A stretch of 31,804 nucleotides of DNA from positions 1 to 31,804 of the forward strand of contig CAYJIS010000017.1 in NCBI GenBank assembly GCA_964370315.1, written 5' to 3'. Positions 1 through 7,243 of the stretch are shown piece by piece. The position numbers were made by a program, and so were the translations under genes. Below the pieces are notes generated by a model, which saw only the letters and a program-made list of their open reading frames with translations, had not been told where the DNA came from and made no database searches. Within the stretch, counting starts at the first letter, position 1; every line of letters begins with the position of its first letter. The stretch is from CAYJFX01 sp964370315. Lineage in GTDB: Bacteria; Spirochaetota; Spirochaetia; Treponematales; Treponemataceae.

Positions 1-3
1 CTC

Positions 4-33
4 TTGACAAAAACGAAGGTTCTCTTATATAAT
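4..33 (+). promoter_or_regulatory. arsR promoter
   Basis: TTGACA at 4-9 and TATAAT at 28-33 are both perfect sigma-70-type boxes with an 18-nt spacer. The downstream palindrome starts within the -10 box, so a bound repressor would block RNA polymerase. Confidence 0.85.
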
Positions 34-64
34 AAACACATGAACAGGTGTTCATGTGTTTATT
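31..64. promoter_or_regulatory. SmtB/ArsR-type operator palindrome
   Basis: Two perfectly complementary 16-nt arms (31-46 and 49-64) flank a central GG. The core TGAACA-N2-TGTTCA matches the 12-2-12 operators known for the zinc/cadmium sensors CzrA, CadC and SmtB. It overlaps the -10 box and the likely transcription start, and the repressor gene begins 18 nt later, so autoregulation with metal-induced derepression is the natural reading. Confidence 0.88.
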
Positions 65-81
65 TATTTTAGGAGGCCTCC

Positions 82-375
82 ATGAGCGATAATCTAGACT
101 TTGAACTTTTGTATGACCTAGCCGATTTTTTTAAAGTATTTGGAGATACGACACGAATTAGAATACTCTATGAACTTAGGCAATCAGAACTCTGTGTTGG
201 AGACCTCGTAGAAAAGTTGAACATGACACAATCAGCCGTTTCTCACCAGTTAAAAATTTTGCGTCAAAATAAGCTTGTAAAATATAGGCGAGAAGGGAAA
301 AGTTTAATTTATTCTTTGTCTGATGCGCACGTTGTGTCGATTATTGACCAAGGAATAGAACATTTGGAAGAGTAA
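82..375 (+). CDS. ArsR/SmtB-family metal-responsive repressor
   Basis: A 97-residue winged-helix repressor. It has the family's opening helix (LADFFKVFGDTTRIRIL), an ELCVGDL segment at the alpha-3 position and the recognition helix MTQSAVSHQLKILR. The C-terminal helix has D-x-H-x10-H-x2-E (DAH...HLEE), resembling the alpha-5 zinc site of CzrA/SmtB (D-x-H-x10-H-x2-H/E). ELCVGDL lacks the second Cys of the CadC alpha-3 site (ELCVCD), which favours zinc sensing at alpha-5 over lead/cadmium sensing at alpha-3. AGGAGG at 71-76 sets the start. The next gene is the metal-exporting ATPase 63 nt downstream, so the two form a resistance operon. Confidence 0.9.
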   Translation: MSDNLDFELLYDLADFFKVFGDTTRIRILYELRQSELCVGDLVEKLNMTQSAVSHQLKILRQNKLVKYRREGKSLIYSLSDAHVVSIIDQGIEHLEE

Positions 376-438
376 GAGCTGTCTCAACGTGAGCGCTTTT
401 GTAAATTAAAAATACTGTTATTATATTAGGAGACAAAA

Positions 439-2616
439 ATGAAAATTTTTTATCATAGACACGATGATTCAGATGGTTTTTTTCACGATGATCATCATGA
501 CCATCATGATCACCACCATGAAGGCGATTCTTGCTGCGCAAGTGAAACTGTAATAGAAGAAGAATCTTGTGGTTGCTGTAGTACAAAAGAAAAAAAGAAA
601 GTAATTAAAAATGAAAATTCTTTTTTTTCAAAATACAATGAAGCAATTACGGTTATAATCAAGCTCGCCTTTATGACCATTGCATACTTTGTAGTCGGCT
701 ACGTAGTAGAGTTGTACGGGCATGAAGCAGCGGGTTTGATCCACGACCATTCTTATGAGGAATTTAGTTTTGAAACAATTCATGTAGGAAATTATACTAT
801 TCCTATTGTGCTGTTGTATCTAATTCCTTATTTAATTATTGGGTACGATATTCTTTGGCATTCAATTAAAAATATACTTAAAGGGCAGGTGTTTGATGAA
901 AACTTTTTAATGAGTATTGCAACAATTGGTGCTCTTATTTTAGGAGAATTTGGTGAATCAATAGCTGTAATGGTCTTTTATCAAATTGGTGAAATGTTTC
1001 AAGACATTGCTGTTAAGCGTTCAAAGAGATCAATTACCGACCTTATGGACATTAGACCAGATTATGCAAATATTGAAAAAGAAGGAACGCTTGTAAAAAT
1101 TAGGCCTCAAGAGGTGCACATTGGGCACATTATTACTGTCATGCCAGGTGAAAAAATTCCCCTTGATGGTGTTTTAATCGAAGGTGAAAGCTCCCTTGAT
1201 ACTTCTGCCCTTACAGGAGAGGCCTTTCCTCGGATGGTAAAAGTTGGAGATGAAATTTTAAGTGGGTGTGTGAACCAAACTGGTGTACTTAAAATTGAAG
1301 TGACAAAACTATTTGGCGAATCAACCGTGTCAAAAATATTAACATTGGTGCAACATGCTTCTAGTAAAAAAGCACATGTAGAACGTTTTATTACACGATT
1401 TGCAAAATATTATACCCCAGTAGTGGTTATAGCAGCTGTTCTTTTGGCTGTATTCCCGCCACTTGTCTTGGGTGCAAGTTGGATGGAGTGGATTCAAAGG
1501 GCGCTTATTCTATTGGTAATATCATGCCCTTGTGCTCTTGTTATTTCAGTTCCTTTAGGATTTTTTGCAGGTATTGGAGCTTCTTCAAAACACGGGATTC
1601 TTATAAAGGGAGGCAATTATTTAGAGGCTCTTTCAAGGTTAGAAAAGGCTGTATTTGATAAAACAGGAACGCTTACTCGGGGTATTTTTACCGTTGTTGG
1701 TGTTCATGTTGTTCCTCATTCTTGTAGCACAACGGACAGCGAGAAAGAACTCGAATTATTAGAAATGACAGCCTTGGCAGAGAGGTATTCTAATCATCCT
1801 ATAAGTCTTTCTATTAAAAATGAATATTTTGCAAAAACAAACTCCAACGTTTTAGATACACAGTTTGAAAGCCGCGTAAAAAATGTTGAAGAAAAAGCTG
1901 GTAATGGAGTTTATGCAGTTGTTGATGGGAAAAAGATTGCTGTTGGTAATACACGTTTTATGAAAGATATGGGTATTTTATGGGATGATTGTAGTGAGTT
2001 TGGAACAATTATTCATGTAGCAATTGATGGCAAATATGCGGGACACATTATTATAGCAGATGAAGCAAAGGCTGAATCAAAACCCGCTATAGAAAAATTA
2101 AAAAAACTCGGTGTTAAAGATGTCGTAATGCTTACAGGCGATTCACAAGAAACAGGAAATCATATTGGTAAAGCACTTGGTATAGACCATGTGTATGCGG
2201 AGCTTTTACCTCAAGATAAAGTAACGCATGTTGAATCCATGTTGGCAGAATTAAAAAAACAAGGTAAAAAACGTGGTACCCTTTCTTTTGTTGGTGACGG
2301 AATTAATGATGCTCCTGTTCTCGCTCTTGCAGATATAGGTATTGCAATGGGGGCTCTCGGAAGTGACGCTGCAATTGAAGCTAGTGATATTGTACTTATG
2401 GATGACAATCCTTCTAAGCTAGCTTTAGCTGTAAAAATTGCACGCAGAACATTAGGGATAGTAATGCAAAACATAGTATTTGCTTTAGGGATTAAAGGAA
2501 TTGTAATGATTTTGGGAGCCATGGGGGTTGCAAACATGTGGATGGCAATATTTGCAGACACAGGGGTTGCTCTTTTAGCGGTTCTAAACTCAATGCGTGC
2601 ATTACGGGTAAAATAA
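439..2616 (+). CDS. Zn/Cd/Pb-exporting P1B-type ATPase
   Basis: A 725-residue heavy-metal ATPase that would pump divalent metal out of the cytoplasm. Family motifs are in order: TGEA (about 259-262), the membrane CPC motif (363-365), phosphorylated DKTGT (407-411), the nucleotide-domain HP pair (453-454), TGD (566-568), GDGIND (619-624), and D707 in the last membrane segment (ADTGV), equivalent to the ZntA aspartate that marks Zn/Cd/Pb rather than Cu transport. There is no N-terminal GMxCxxC ferredoxin-like domain. Instead the first ~50 residues are rich in His and Asp and then Cys (HHDHHDHHH, SCCAS, SCGCC), a likely metal-binding tail. AGGAG at 428-432 precedes the ATG. It sits behind the ArsR gene and is probably co-transcribed. 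The name zntA/cadA would fit but is not certain. Confidence 0.93.
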   Translation: MKIFYHRHDDSDGFFHDDHHDHHDHHHEGDSCCASETVIEEESCGCCSTKEKKKVIKNENSFFSKYNEAITVIIKLAFMTIAYFVVGYVVELYGHEAAGLIHDHSYEEFSFETIHVGNYTIPIVLLYLIPYLIIGYDILWHSIKNILKGQVFDENFLMSIATIGALILGEFGESIAVMVFYQIGEMFQDIAVKRSKRSITDLMDIRPDYANIEKEGTLVKIRPQEVHIGHIITVMPGEKIPLDGVLIEGESSLDTSALTGEAFPRMVKVGDEILSGCVNQTGVLKIEVTKLFGESTVSKILTLVQHASSKKAHVERFITRFAKYYTPVVVIAAVLLAVFPPLVLGASWMEWIQRALILLVISCPCALVISVPLGFFAGIGASSKHGILIKGGNYLEALSRLEKAVFDKTGTLTRGIFTVVGVHVVPHSCSTTDSEKELELLEMTALAERYSNHPISLSIKNEYFAKTNSNVLDTQFESRVKNVEEKAGNGVYAVVDGKKIAVGNTRFMKDMGILWDDCSEFGTIIHVAIDGKYAGHIIIADEAKAESKPAIEKLKKLGVKDVVMLTGDSQETGNHIGKALGIDHVYAELLPQDKVTHVESMLAELKKQGKKRGTLSFVGDGINDAPVLALADIGIAMGALGSDAAIEASDIVLMDDNPSKLALAVKIARRTLGIVMQNIVFALGIKGIVMILGAMGVANMWMAIFADTGVALLAVLNSMRALRVK

Positions 2617-2627
2617 AAACTACTTTT

Positions 2628-2948
2628 TCAAAAATAGTAACGATAGCCAAAATTTATAAAACTGTAGGAATCATCGTTATAAAGATGTTTTTTATGCAGT
2701 TGAACACCGCCGCCAATCTCAATAAAAGCGGATATATTTGAAATGGGGTTATTAAGGAGGATGTCTAATCCTCCGTAACCTCCAAAAATATTGTTAACAG
2801 AAAGCTTATTGCCATAAAATTCGGTGGTTTTTCGTACGTCGTAGTACGATATTACTGGGACTAGTATATTTCTTGATTCTTTTGCAATTATTGGAAAAAA
2901 TGAGATATTACAAACTAAAATAAAAAGAATAATTTTTTTGAAGTACAT
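2628..2948 (-). CDS. small secreted outer-membrane-like protein
   Basis: A 106-residue protein with a signal peptide (Lys pair, then a hydrophobic stretch to about residue 20, ending near IIAKES). The mature part has alternating polar/hydrophobic strands with Gly and aromatics and ends in FGYRYYF; a terminal Phe is typical of beta-barrel proteins. It fills the gap between two plus-strand genes, convergent with the ATPase (11 nt between stops). It is short for a barrel and may be a decayed or internally deleted copy. There is no ribosome-binding site; TATAAT (minus strand, 2955-2960) lies 6 nt before the ATG, so the mRNA may be leaderless. Confidence 0.5.
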   Translation of the reverse strand: MYFKKIILFILVCNISFFPIIAKESRNILVPVISYYDVRKTTEFYGNKLSVNNIFGGYGGLDILLNNPISNISAFIEIGGGVQLHKKHLYNDDSYSFINFGYRYYF

Positions 2949-3045
2949 TTTTATATTATACTACAAATTTTGATTTAAGTGTAAACAAGCTTTATATTTA
3001 GTATCATATCTTTTATAAAAAGAATAAAAATGATATACTTTTGAA

Positions 3046-3654
3046 ATGAACGAAGCTGATAAACATACATTACAGTATCTTTTAAAAGGACTATTGGAAA
3101 TTTTTTGGGTTTTTTTTAAGATTGGTTCCATCACTTTTGGTGGGGGGCTTGTCATGCTTCCTCTTTTAGAAGAGGAGCTTTCGATAAAACGAAAATGGAC
3201 AAACAGAGAAGAGCTGTTAGATTACTTTGCAATAGGGCAGACAACGCCAGGTATCATTGCAGTAAATGTAGCTACTTTTGTTGGGTATAAAAGACACAAA
3301 TTTATTGGGGGAGTTTTTGGTACACTAGGCATGGTTGCTCCTTCTATCATTATAATTACTTTAATTGCATCATTTGTTTCTAATTTTACCGATAGTGATG
3401 TTGCGCAAAAGGCTTTAACTGGTGTAAACATCGCTGTTGCTGCCTTGTTAACAAAAGTTTCTTTTATCTTTGCAAAAAATTCGATTTTAAAAGTTTTTCA
3501 AGCCTTTGTTGCCGTTGCTGCTTTTTCGCTGGTGTTTATTTTAAACATTCAAACTGTATGGATTATTTTGGGCACATTTGCACTAGGATTTTGTATTCAT
3601 TTTATTTCTTTTCTTAAAAACCGCTCAGGTTTTGAAAGGGAGGGTAAAAAATGA
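3046..3654 (+). CDS. chromate-transporter family protein, first half
   Basis: A 202-residue membrane protein of the CHR family in its two-gene form. The family signatures are FKIGSITFGGGLVMLPLLEEE near residues 25-45 and IGQTTPGIIAVNVATFVGYKR near 63-83, followed by further hydrophobic segments. It overlaps the second half by 4 nt (ATGA) and must work with it as a pair. The family exports chromate in some bacteria, but the substrate of many two-gene homologues is unknown, so chromate is only a family label. No ribosome-binding site precedes the ATG; TATACT at 3034-3039 would place the transcription start at the ATG. Confidence 0.88.
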   Translation: MNEADKHTLQYLLKGLLEIFWVFFKIGSITFGGGLVMLPLLEEELSIKRKWTNREELLDYFAIGQTTPGIIAVNVATFVGYKRHKFIGGVFGTLGMVAPSIIIITLIASFVSNFTDSDVAQKALTGVNIAVAALLTKVSFIFAKNSILKVFQAFVAVAAFSLVFILNIQTVWIILGTFALGFCIHFISFLKNRSGFEREGKK

Positions 3655-4208
3655 CCTTATTTGAATTATTCAGTTTATTTTTTTATATAGGTCTTTTTAC
3701 CATCGGCGGTGGACAAGTTGCTATTACAATAATGTATCAAGAGTTAGTTGGTAGGGGTGTTATCGATGCAGAACTTTTTTATAATATGTTGGCTGTCTCT
3801 GAATCAACACCTGGTCCAATAGGGATAAACATGGCTACTTATTTAGGCTATGAGATGCATGGCGTGTGGGGTGGCGTTATTACTACCGCTGGTACAGTTG
3901 CTCCTTCTTTGATCGTTATCGTAATTATTGCACGTTATTTTGGGGCAATACAAAAAAAGCCAATGGTGAAAACACTTTTTTCAGTATTACGGCCTACCGC
4001 AACTGGTCTTGTGTGGGTTGCTGCTTGTAATGTCTTTTTAATTTCTGTCGTAGTTTTGCCCGTGTCTGGTGACTATGATTTTTTTCAATTAATTGACTTT
4101 CCTCGAATTATTGCCTATTTAGCTATGCTTGTACTCCTTTTTAAGACAAAAATTCCAATCATTGTGTATATTATACTAGGAGCTCTTTTTGGCATAGTCT
4201 TTTTGTAA
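3651..4208 (+). CDS. chromate-transporter family protein, second half
   Basis: A 185-residue partner of the upstream protein. It repeats the family pattern: FFYIGLFTIGGGQVAITIMYQE near residues 11-32 and VSESTPGPIGINMATYLGYE near 49-68, then four or so hydrophobic helices. A GGAGGG ribosome-binding site lies just upstream within the 3' end of the first gene. The last codons (…GIVFL, stop) lie in the left copy of a 35-bp direct repeat whose other copy is at 12792-12826. The gene end is therefore the left boundary of the putative inserted sugar cassette. Confidence 0.88.
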   Translation: MTLFELFSLFFYIGLFTIGGGQVAITIMYQELVGRGVIDAELFYNMLAVSESTPGPIGINMATYLGYEMHGVWGGVITTAGTVAPSLIVIVIIARYFGAIQKKPMVKTLFSVLRPTATGLVWVAACNVFLISVVVLPVSGDYDFFQLIDFPRIIAYLAMLVLLFKTKIPIIVYIILGALFGIVFL

Positions 4209-4223
4209 AAGGCTTGACAAATT
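4189..4223 (+). repeat. 35-bp direct repeat, left copy
   Basis: This is identical over 35 nt to 12792-12826; the bases just outside differ on both sides. It covers the last codons and stop of the chromate transporter gene and a TTGACA (4214-4219). Here TTGACA has no -10 box at the right distance, whereas in the right copy the same TTGACA is the -35 of a working-looking promoter. Confidence 0.92.
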
Positions 4224-4228
4224 TATGA

Positions 4229-5407
4229 TTAGTGGTAGTCAATTTCACTGTTAAATATTTTGTTTAAAATTACACTTACTGCCCCAATTAACGCAGCATC
4301 GTTATTTAACTTGCTTTTTATCACTGAAATATGTCGTTTATGGTTTGCGAGCAGATGGTTATTTATGAATTTTTCAATGTTCTCTTCTATTTTGTTTCCA
4401 CTGCTTTGACCTCGGTACTCTAAAATAATTAACGGAATATCTAGTATATTAATGATATTTATACACGCGAGTGCAATATAATTACAAAATTGGTCAAAAA
4501 AATCTGAAAAAAGATTTTGATTTGAATTATATAAAGAAACAATGTCCTCCCAATTGAGAGGGGGATCGAAATGATGCTTTTCATTTATTGCATTAGTGAA
4601 TAGGTTTGTATTGATATAATTTTCCAAGCAACCTTTGTTGCCACAGCTACATTGTGGTCCATCTATATTAAGAGAAATATGGCCTATTTCACCACTCATT
4701 CCAAAACTTCCATTATATATTTGTTGATTAAGAAATAAGCCGCCACCTACACCATCTGCTATTCTTAGAAATAAAAAATCCTTTCCGCCTACACGACCAT
4801 AAAGATTTTCAGCTATTGCAGCAGCATTAGAGTCATGGACAAAATATGTTTTTATTTTTGTTTTATCTTGTATAAAGTGTACTACGGGGATGTTTGATAA
4901 GTTATAAAAATTAGGAACATTTAATATAGTTCCACTCTCAATGTCTACTGGACCAAAACTCGAGACTCCAATACCGATAATTTTTCTAGTTGTTAAATTA
5001 AGAATTTTTAAAATAACATCTAACACAAGGCTTAAAAAATCTTCTTGACTCGAAATTTCTCCTATTTTTTGATGTTCTGTTGCTAGTATATTTGCTTTAT
5101 AGTCAGATAAAACAGCCTTTATTGTTGCACGTGTGAAGTTTATTCCGATAATACACGGAGAATTTTCTGATAAGTCAAGGAGAATAGGTTTTCTTCCATA
5201 TTGAGCATCTCCTTTTTTTTCCTGAATTTCGACTACAATTTCTTCTGTTATAAATCTATTAACAATATTAGTAATAGTCATAGAAGATAGCCCTGTTTTC
5301 TTAGCGATATCAATGCGGGAAATAAGTTTGTTTGTGCAAATTTCATGTAATACACGGGCTTGGTTTTGAGTTGAAATATTTTTTTGAGTATTAAGCTTTC
5401 GTTTCAT
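4229..5407 (-). CDS. ROK-family transcriptional repressor of the sugar cassette
   Basis: A 392-residue NagC/XylR-like regulator. Residues ~15-60 form a winged helix-turn-helix (SRIDIAKKTGLSSMTITNIVNRF). The rest is a ROK sugar-binding fold with DSNAAAIAE (192-200), GEIGH (239-243) and the ROK zinc motif CSCGNKGCLE (253-262). Such proteins bind operator DNA and release it when a sugar or sugar phosphate binds the ROK domain. It is divergent from the isomerase-kinase-GH2 unit. Two similar AT-rich palindromes on the cassette's two forward promoters are its probable sites. Weak AGGAA spacing precedes the start; a good promoter lies at 5448-5476. Confidence 0.88.
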   Translation of the reverse strand: MKRKLNTQKNISTQNQARVLHEICTNKLISRIDIAKKTGLSSMTITNIVNRFITEEIVVEIQEKKGDAQYGRKPILLDLSENSPCIIGINFTRATIKAVLSDYKANILATEHQKIGEISSQEDFLSLVLDVILKILNLTTRKIIGIGVSSFGPVDIESGTILNVPNFYNLSNIPVVHFIQDKTKIKTYFVHDSNAAAIAENLYGRVGGKDFLFLRIADGVGGGLFLNQQIYNGSFGMSGEIGHISLNIDGPQCSCGNKGCLENYINTNLFTNAINEKHHFDPPLNWEDIVSLYNSNQNLFSDFFDQFCNYIALACINIINILDIPLIILEYRGQSSGNKIEENIEKFINNHLLANHKRHISVIKSKLNNDAALIGAVSVILNKIFNSEIDYH

Positions 5408-5447
5408 TTTGAATTGTTCCTACGAGCACCTATAATGAGTATATTAC

Positions 5448-5476
5448 ATTCTATCACATGGAGCTGTATTCGTCAA
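5448..5476 (-). promoter_or_regulatory. promoter of the ROK repressor gene
   Basis: On the minus strand TTGACG (5471-5476) and TAGAAT (5448-5453) are 17 nt apart. Transcription would start near 5441 and leave a leader of about 35 nt. Confidence 0.7.
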
Positions 5477-5530
5477 GAAAGTAAAAATTAAGCCAGTTAG
5501 AATCAATAGTAAATAAATGCATTTTATTAT

Positions 5531-5559
5531 TTGACAAAAAATATATTATATAATATAAT
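5531..5559 (+). promoter_or_regulatory. promoter of the isomerase-kinase-GH2 unit
   Basis: Perfect TTGACA (5531-5536) and TATAAT (5554-5559) are 17 nt apart. Its -10 box is overlapped by the inverted repeat at 5546-5574. Confidence 0.88.
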
Positions 5560-5574
5560 GAATGTATTATATAA
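5546..5574. promoter_or_regulatory. putative ROK operator 1
   Basis: A perfect inverted repeat with 10-nt arms (TTATATAATA and TATTATATAA) separated by 9 nt, covering the -10 box and start point. The inner 8 nt of each arm and the spacing are the same as in the second operator at 9540-9566 (ATATAATA-N9-TATTATAT), which suggests one regulator, probably the divergent ROK protein. Confidence 0.72.
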
Positions 5575-5583
5575 GGAAATGAT

Positions 5584-6234
5584 ATGAAAACAGTAACATT
5601 AAATTTTATTGAAAATTTTTATTCCAGAAATGAGGAGCTAAATGAAATTAGGACGCAAATTAATGAAGCTTTAAGAATACTACTTACCACATGTAAAGAT
5701 GAAACAACTATCCTAACATGTGGAAATGGTGGTTCGGCTTCTGATGCTGAGCATATTGTTGGTGAGCTTATGAAAGGTTTTATTTTAAAACGGCCGATTA
5801 ACGATGAACTAAAAAAAGTGCTATTAAATAGTGATAACAGCAGTTTAAATTCGGAGTCAGTTTTACATTTGCAAATGGCTCTGTCTGCAGTTTCATTGAT
5901 AAGTCAAACAGCATTACTTACTGCTTATTGTAATGATGAATCGCCAGATATGGTTTTTGCACAACAGGTTCTAGGCTATCGCAAGCACGCTGGCTGTTTA
6001 ATTGCATTGTCTACATCTGGAAATTCGAAAAATGTGATTAATGCCGTATCTGTTGCAAATTCTCTTGAAATTAAAACTATTGGATTTACAGGCAAGAATG
6101 AAAGTGACTTAAGTCGCAAATGTTCAGTTTGCATTCAAGTCCCAGCGGAAGAAACATATCTTATACAAGAGTATCATATTAAAATATACCATTTGTTATG
6201 TGCTGCTCTTGAGCTAGAATTATATGAAGTGTGA
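5584..6234 (+). CDS. SIS-domain sugar-phosphate isomerase (GmhA-like)
   Basis: A 216-residue single-SIS protein. GNGGSASDAEH (47-57) and STSGNS (143-148) are the phosphosugar-binding loops of the GmhA/DiaA group, and the C-terminal EYHIKIYHLLCAALE helix also fits. Classical GmhA converts sedoheptulose 7-phosphate to a heptose phosphate for LPS, but here it lies between a ROK repressor and a ROK kinase, followed by a GH2 enzyme and a sugar importer. It is more likely to isomerise the phosphate of the imported sugar in the cytoplasm; the exact substrate cannot be read from sequence. It overlaps the kinase gene by 11 nt if the first ATG of the kinase is used. Confidence 0.82.
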   Translation: MKTVTLNFIENFYSRNEELNEIRTQINEALRILLTTCKDETTILTCGNGGSASDAEHIVGELMKGFILKRPINDELKKVLLNSDNSSLNSESVLHLQMALSAVSLISQTALLTAYCNDESPDMVFAQQVLGYRKHAGCLIALSTSGNSKNVINAVSVANSLEIKTIGFTGKNESDLSRKCSVCIQVPAEETYLIQEYHIKIYHLLCAALELELYEV

Positions 6235-7219
6235 AGAAATGAAAAAAAAATATTACATTGGAATTGATATCGGTGGCACTAAATGCGCTGCCGTAGTTGG
6301 TGATGAGAACGGTAAAATACTTGAGCGAAAGTGTTTTCCAAGTGGTAAGTCTGTAGACCCGCAAGTTATTTTAAACCAATATTTGAATATAGTTAAAGGC
6401 TTTATTTTACAATACAGTAGTGATAAGGTTTCTTTTATTTCAATAGGTATTAGTTGTGGAGGACCAGTAAATTCAGAAAAGGGAATTATTATGTGTCCTC
6501 CAAATTTACCTTTATGGAACAATATAGAAATTGTTAAGTTCTTTAATGAAAAGGTGGGCCTTCCAACGTTCTTACAAAACGATGCTAATGCATGTGCTCT
6601 AGCTGAGTGGAAATTTGGTAGCGGCATAGGCACTAAGAATATGATTTTTTTAACTTTTGGGACAGGATTAGGTGCAGGTTTGATTTTAAATGGGAATTTG
6701 TACTCAGGTACTAGTGATATGGCTGGTGAAGTTGGGCATGTGCGATTAACAGACACTGGACCAGAAGGCTATAATAAAAAAGGATCTTTTGAAGGTTATT
6801 GTAGCGGAAATGGAATTGTAGACTTAGCTTCGATAATTATCAGGGAGTGTTGGGATCAGAAGATACGTGTAAATTTTTGTAAAGATATTCATGAGTTAGA
6901 GACCTTAACCGCAAAAATGATTTTTGATTTTGCAAAAAATGGAGACCCAATAGCAAAAAAAATTGTGAAATGTTGTGGTGAAAATCTAGGAAAGGGGTTG
7001 TCTATTTTAATTGATATTTTAAATCCGGAATGCATAGTAATAGGAAGCATCTATACTCGGGCTAAAGATCAATTAGAAGACTCCATGATTGAATATATTA
7101 CCAAAGAAGCTTTACCCCAATCCAGTGTAGTGTGTAGAATAAAGCCAGCAAAGTTAGGCGATCAAATCGGAGATTATGCTAGCTTAATGGTCGCGATGTC
7201 AAACATTATGACTAGTTGA
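6224..7219 (+). CDS. ROK-family sugar kinase
   Basis: A 331-residue cytoplasmic kinase with no DNA-binding domain. It has the ATP phosphate loop IGIDIGGTKCA near residue 12, DANACALAEW with the catalytic Asp, and FGTGLGAGLILNG. The zinc motif CxCGxxGCxE seen in the repressor is replaced by GPEGYNKKGSFEGYCSG, a Cys-poor variant known in part of the family. It presumably phosphorylates the hexose released by the GH2 enzyme, with the SIS protein acting on the product. Translation may start at 6224 or at ATG 6239 (MKKKYYIGIDIGG), which matches usual family starts better; neither has a clear ribosome-binding site. Confidence 0.88.
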   Translation: MKCEEMKKKYYIGIDIGGTKCAAVVGDENGKILERKCFPSGKSVDPQVILNQYLNIVKGFILQYSSDKVSFISIGISCGGPVNSEKGIIMCPPNLPLWNNIEIVKFFNEKVGLPTFLQNDANACALAEWKFGSGIGTKNMIFLTFGTGLGAGLILNGNLYSGTSDMAGEVGHVRLTDTGPEGYNKKGSFEGYCSGNGIVDLASIIIRECWDQKIRVNFCKDIHELETLTAKMIFDFAKNGDPIAKKIVKCCGENLGKGLSILIDILNPECIVIGSIYTRAKDQLEDSMIEYITKEALPQSSVVCRIKPAKLGDQIGDYASLMVAMSNIMTS

Positions 7220-7243
7220 TAAACTTGATAGAAGGAGAATTAA

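Noticed and set aside
2538..2741. 67-codon plus-strand frame after the ATPase
   Set aside because: It overlaps the ATPase end in another frame, has no ribosome site and runs antisense to the better-supported secreted protein.
5511..5528. AAATGCATTT near-palindrome between the ROK gene and the isomerase promoter
   Set aside because: Symmetry breaks after 10 nt and it does not match the paired operators.
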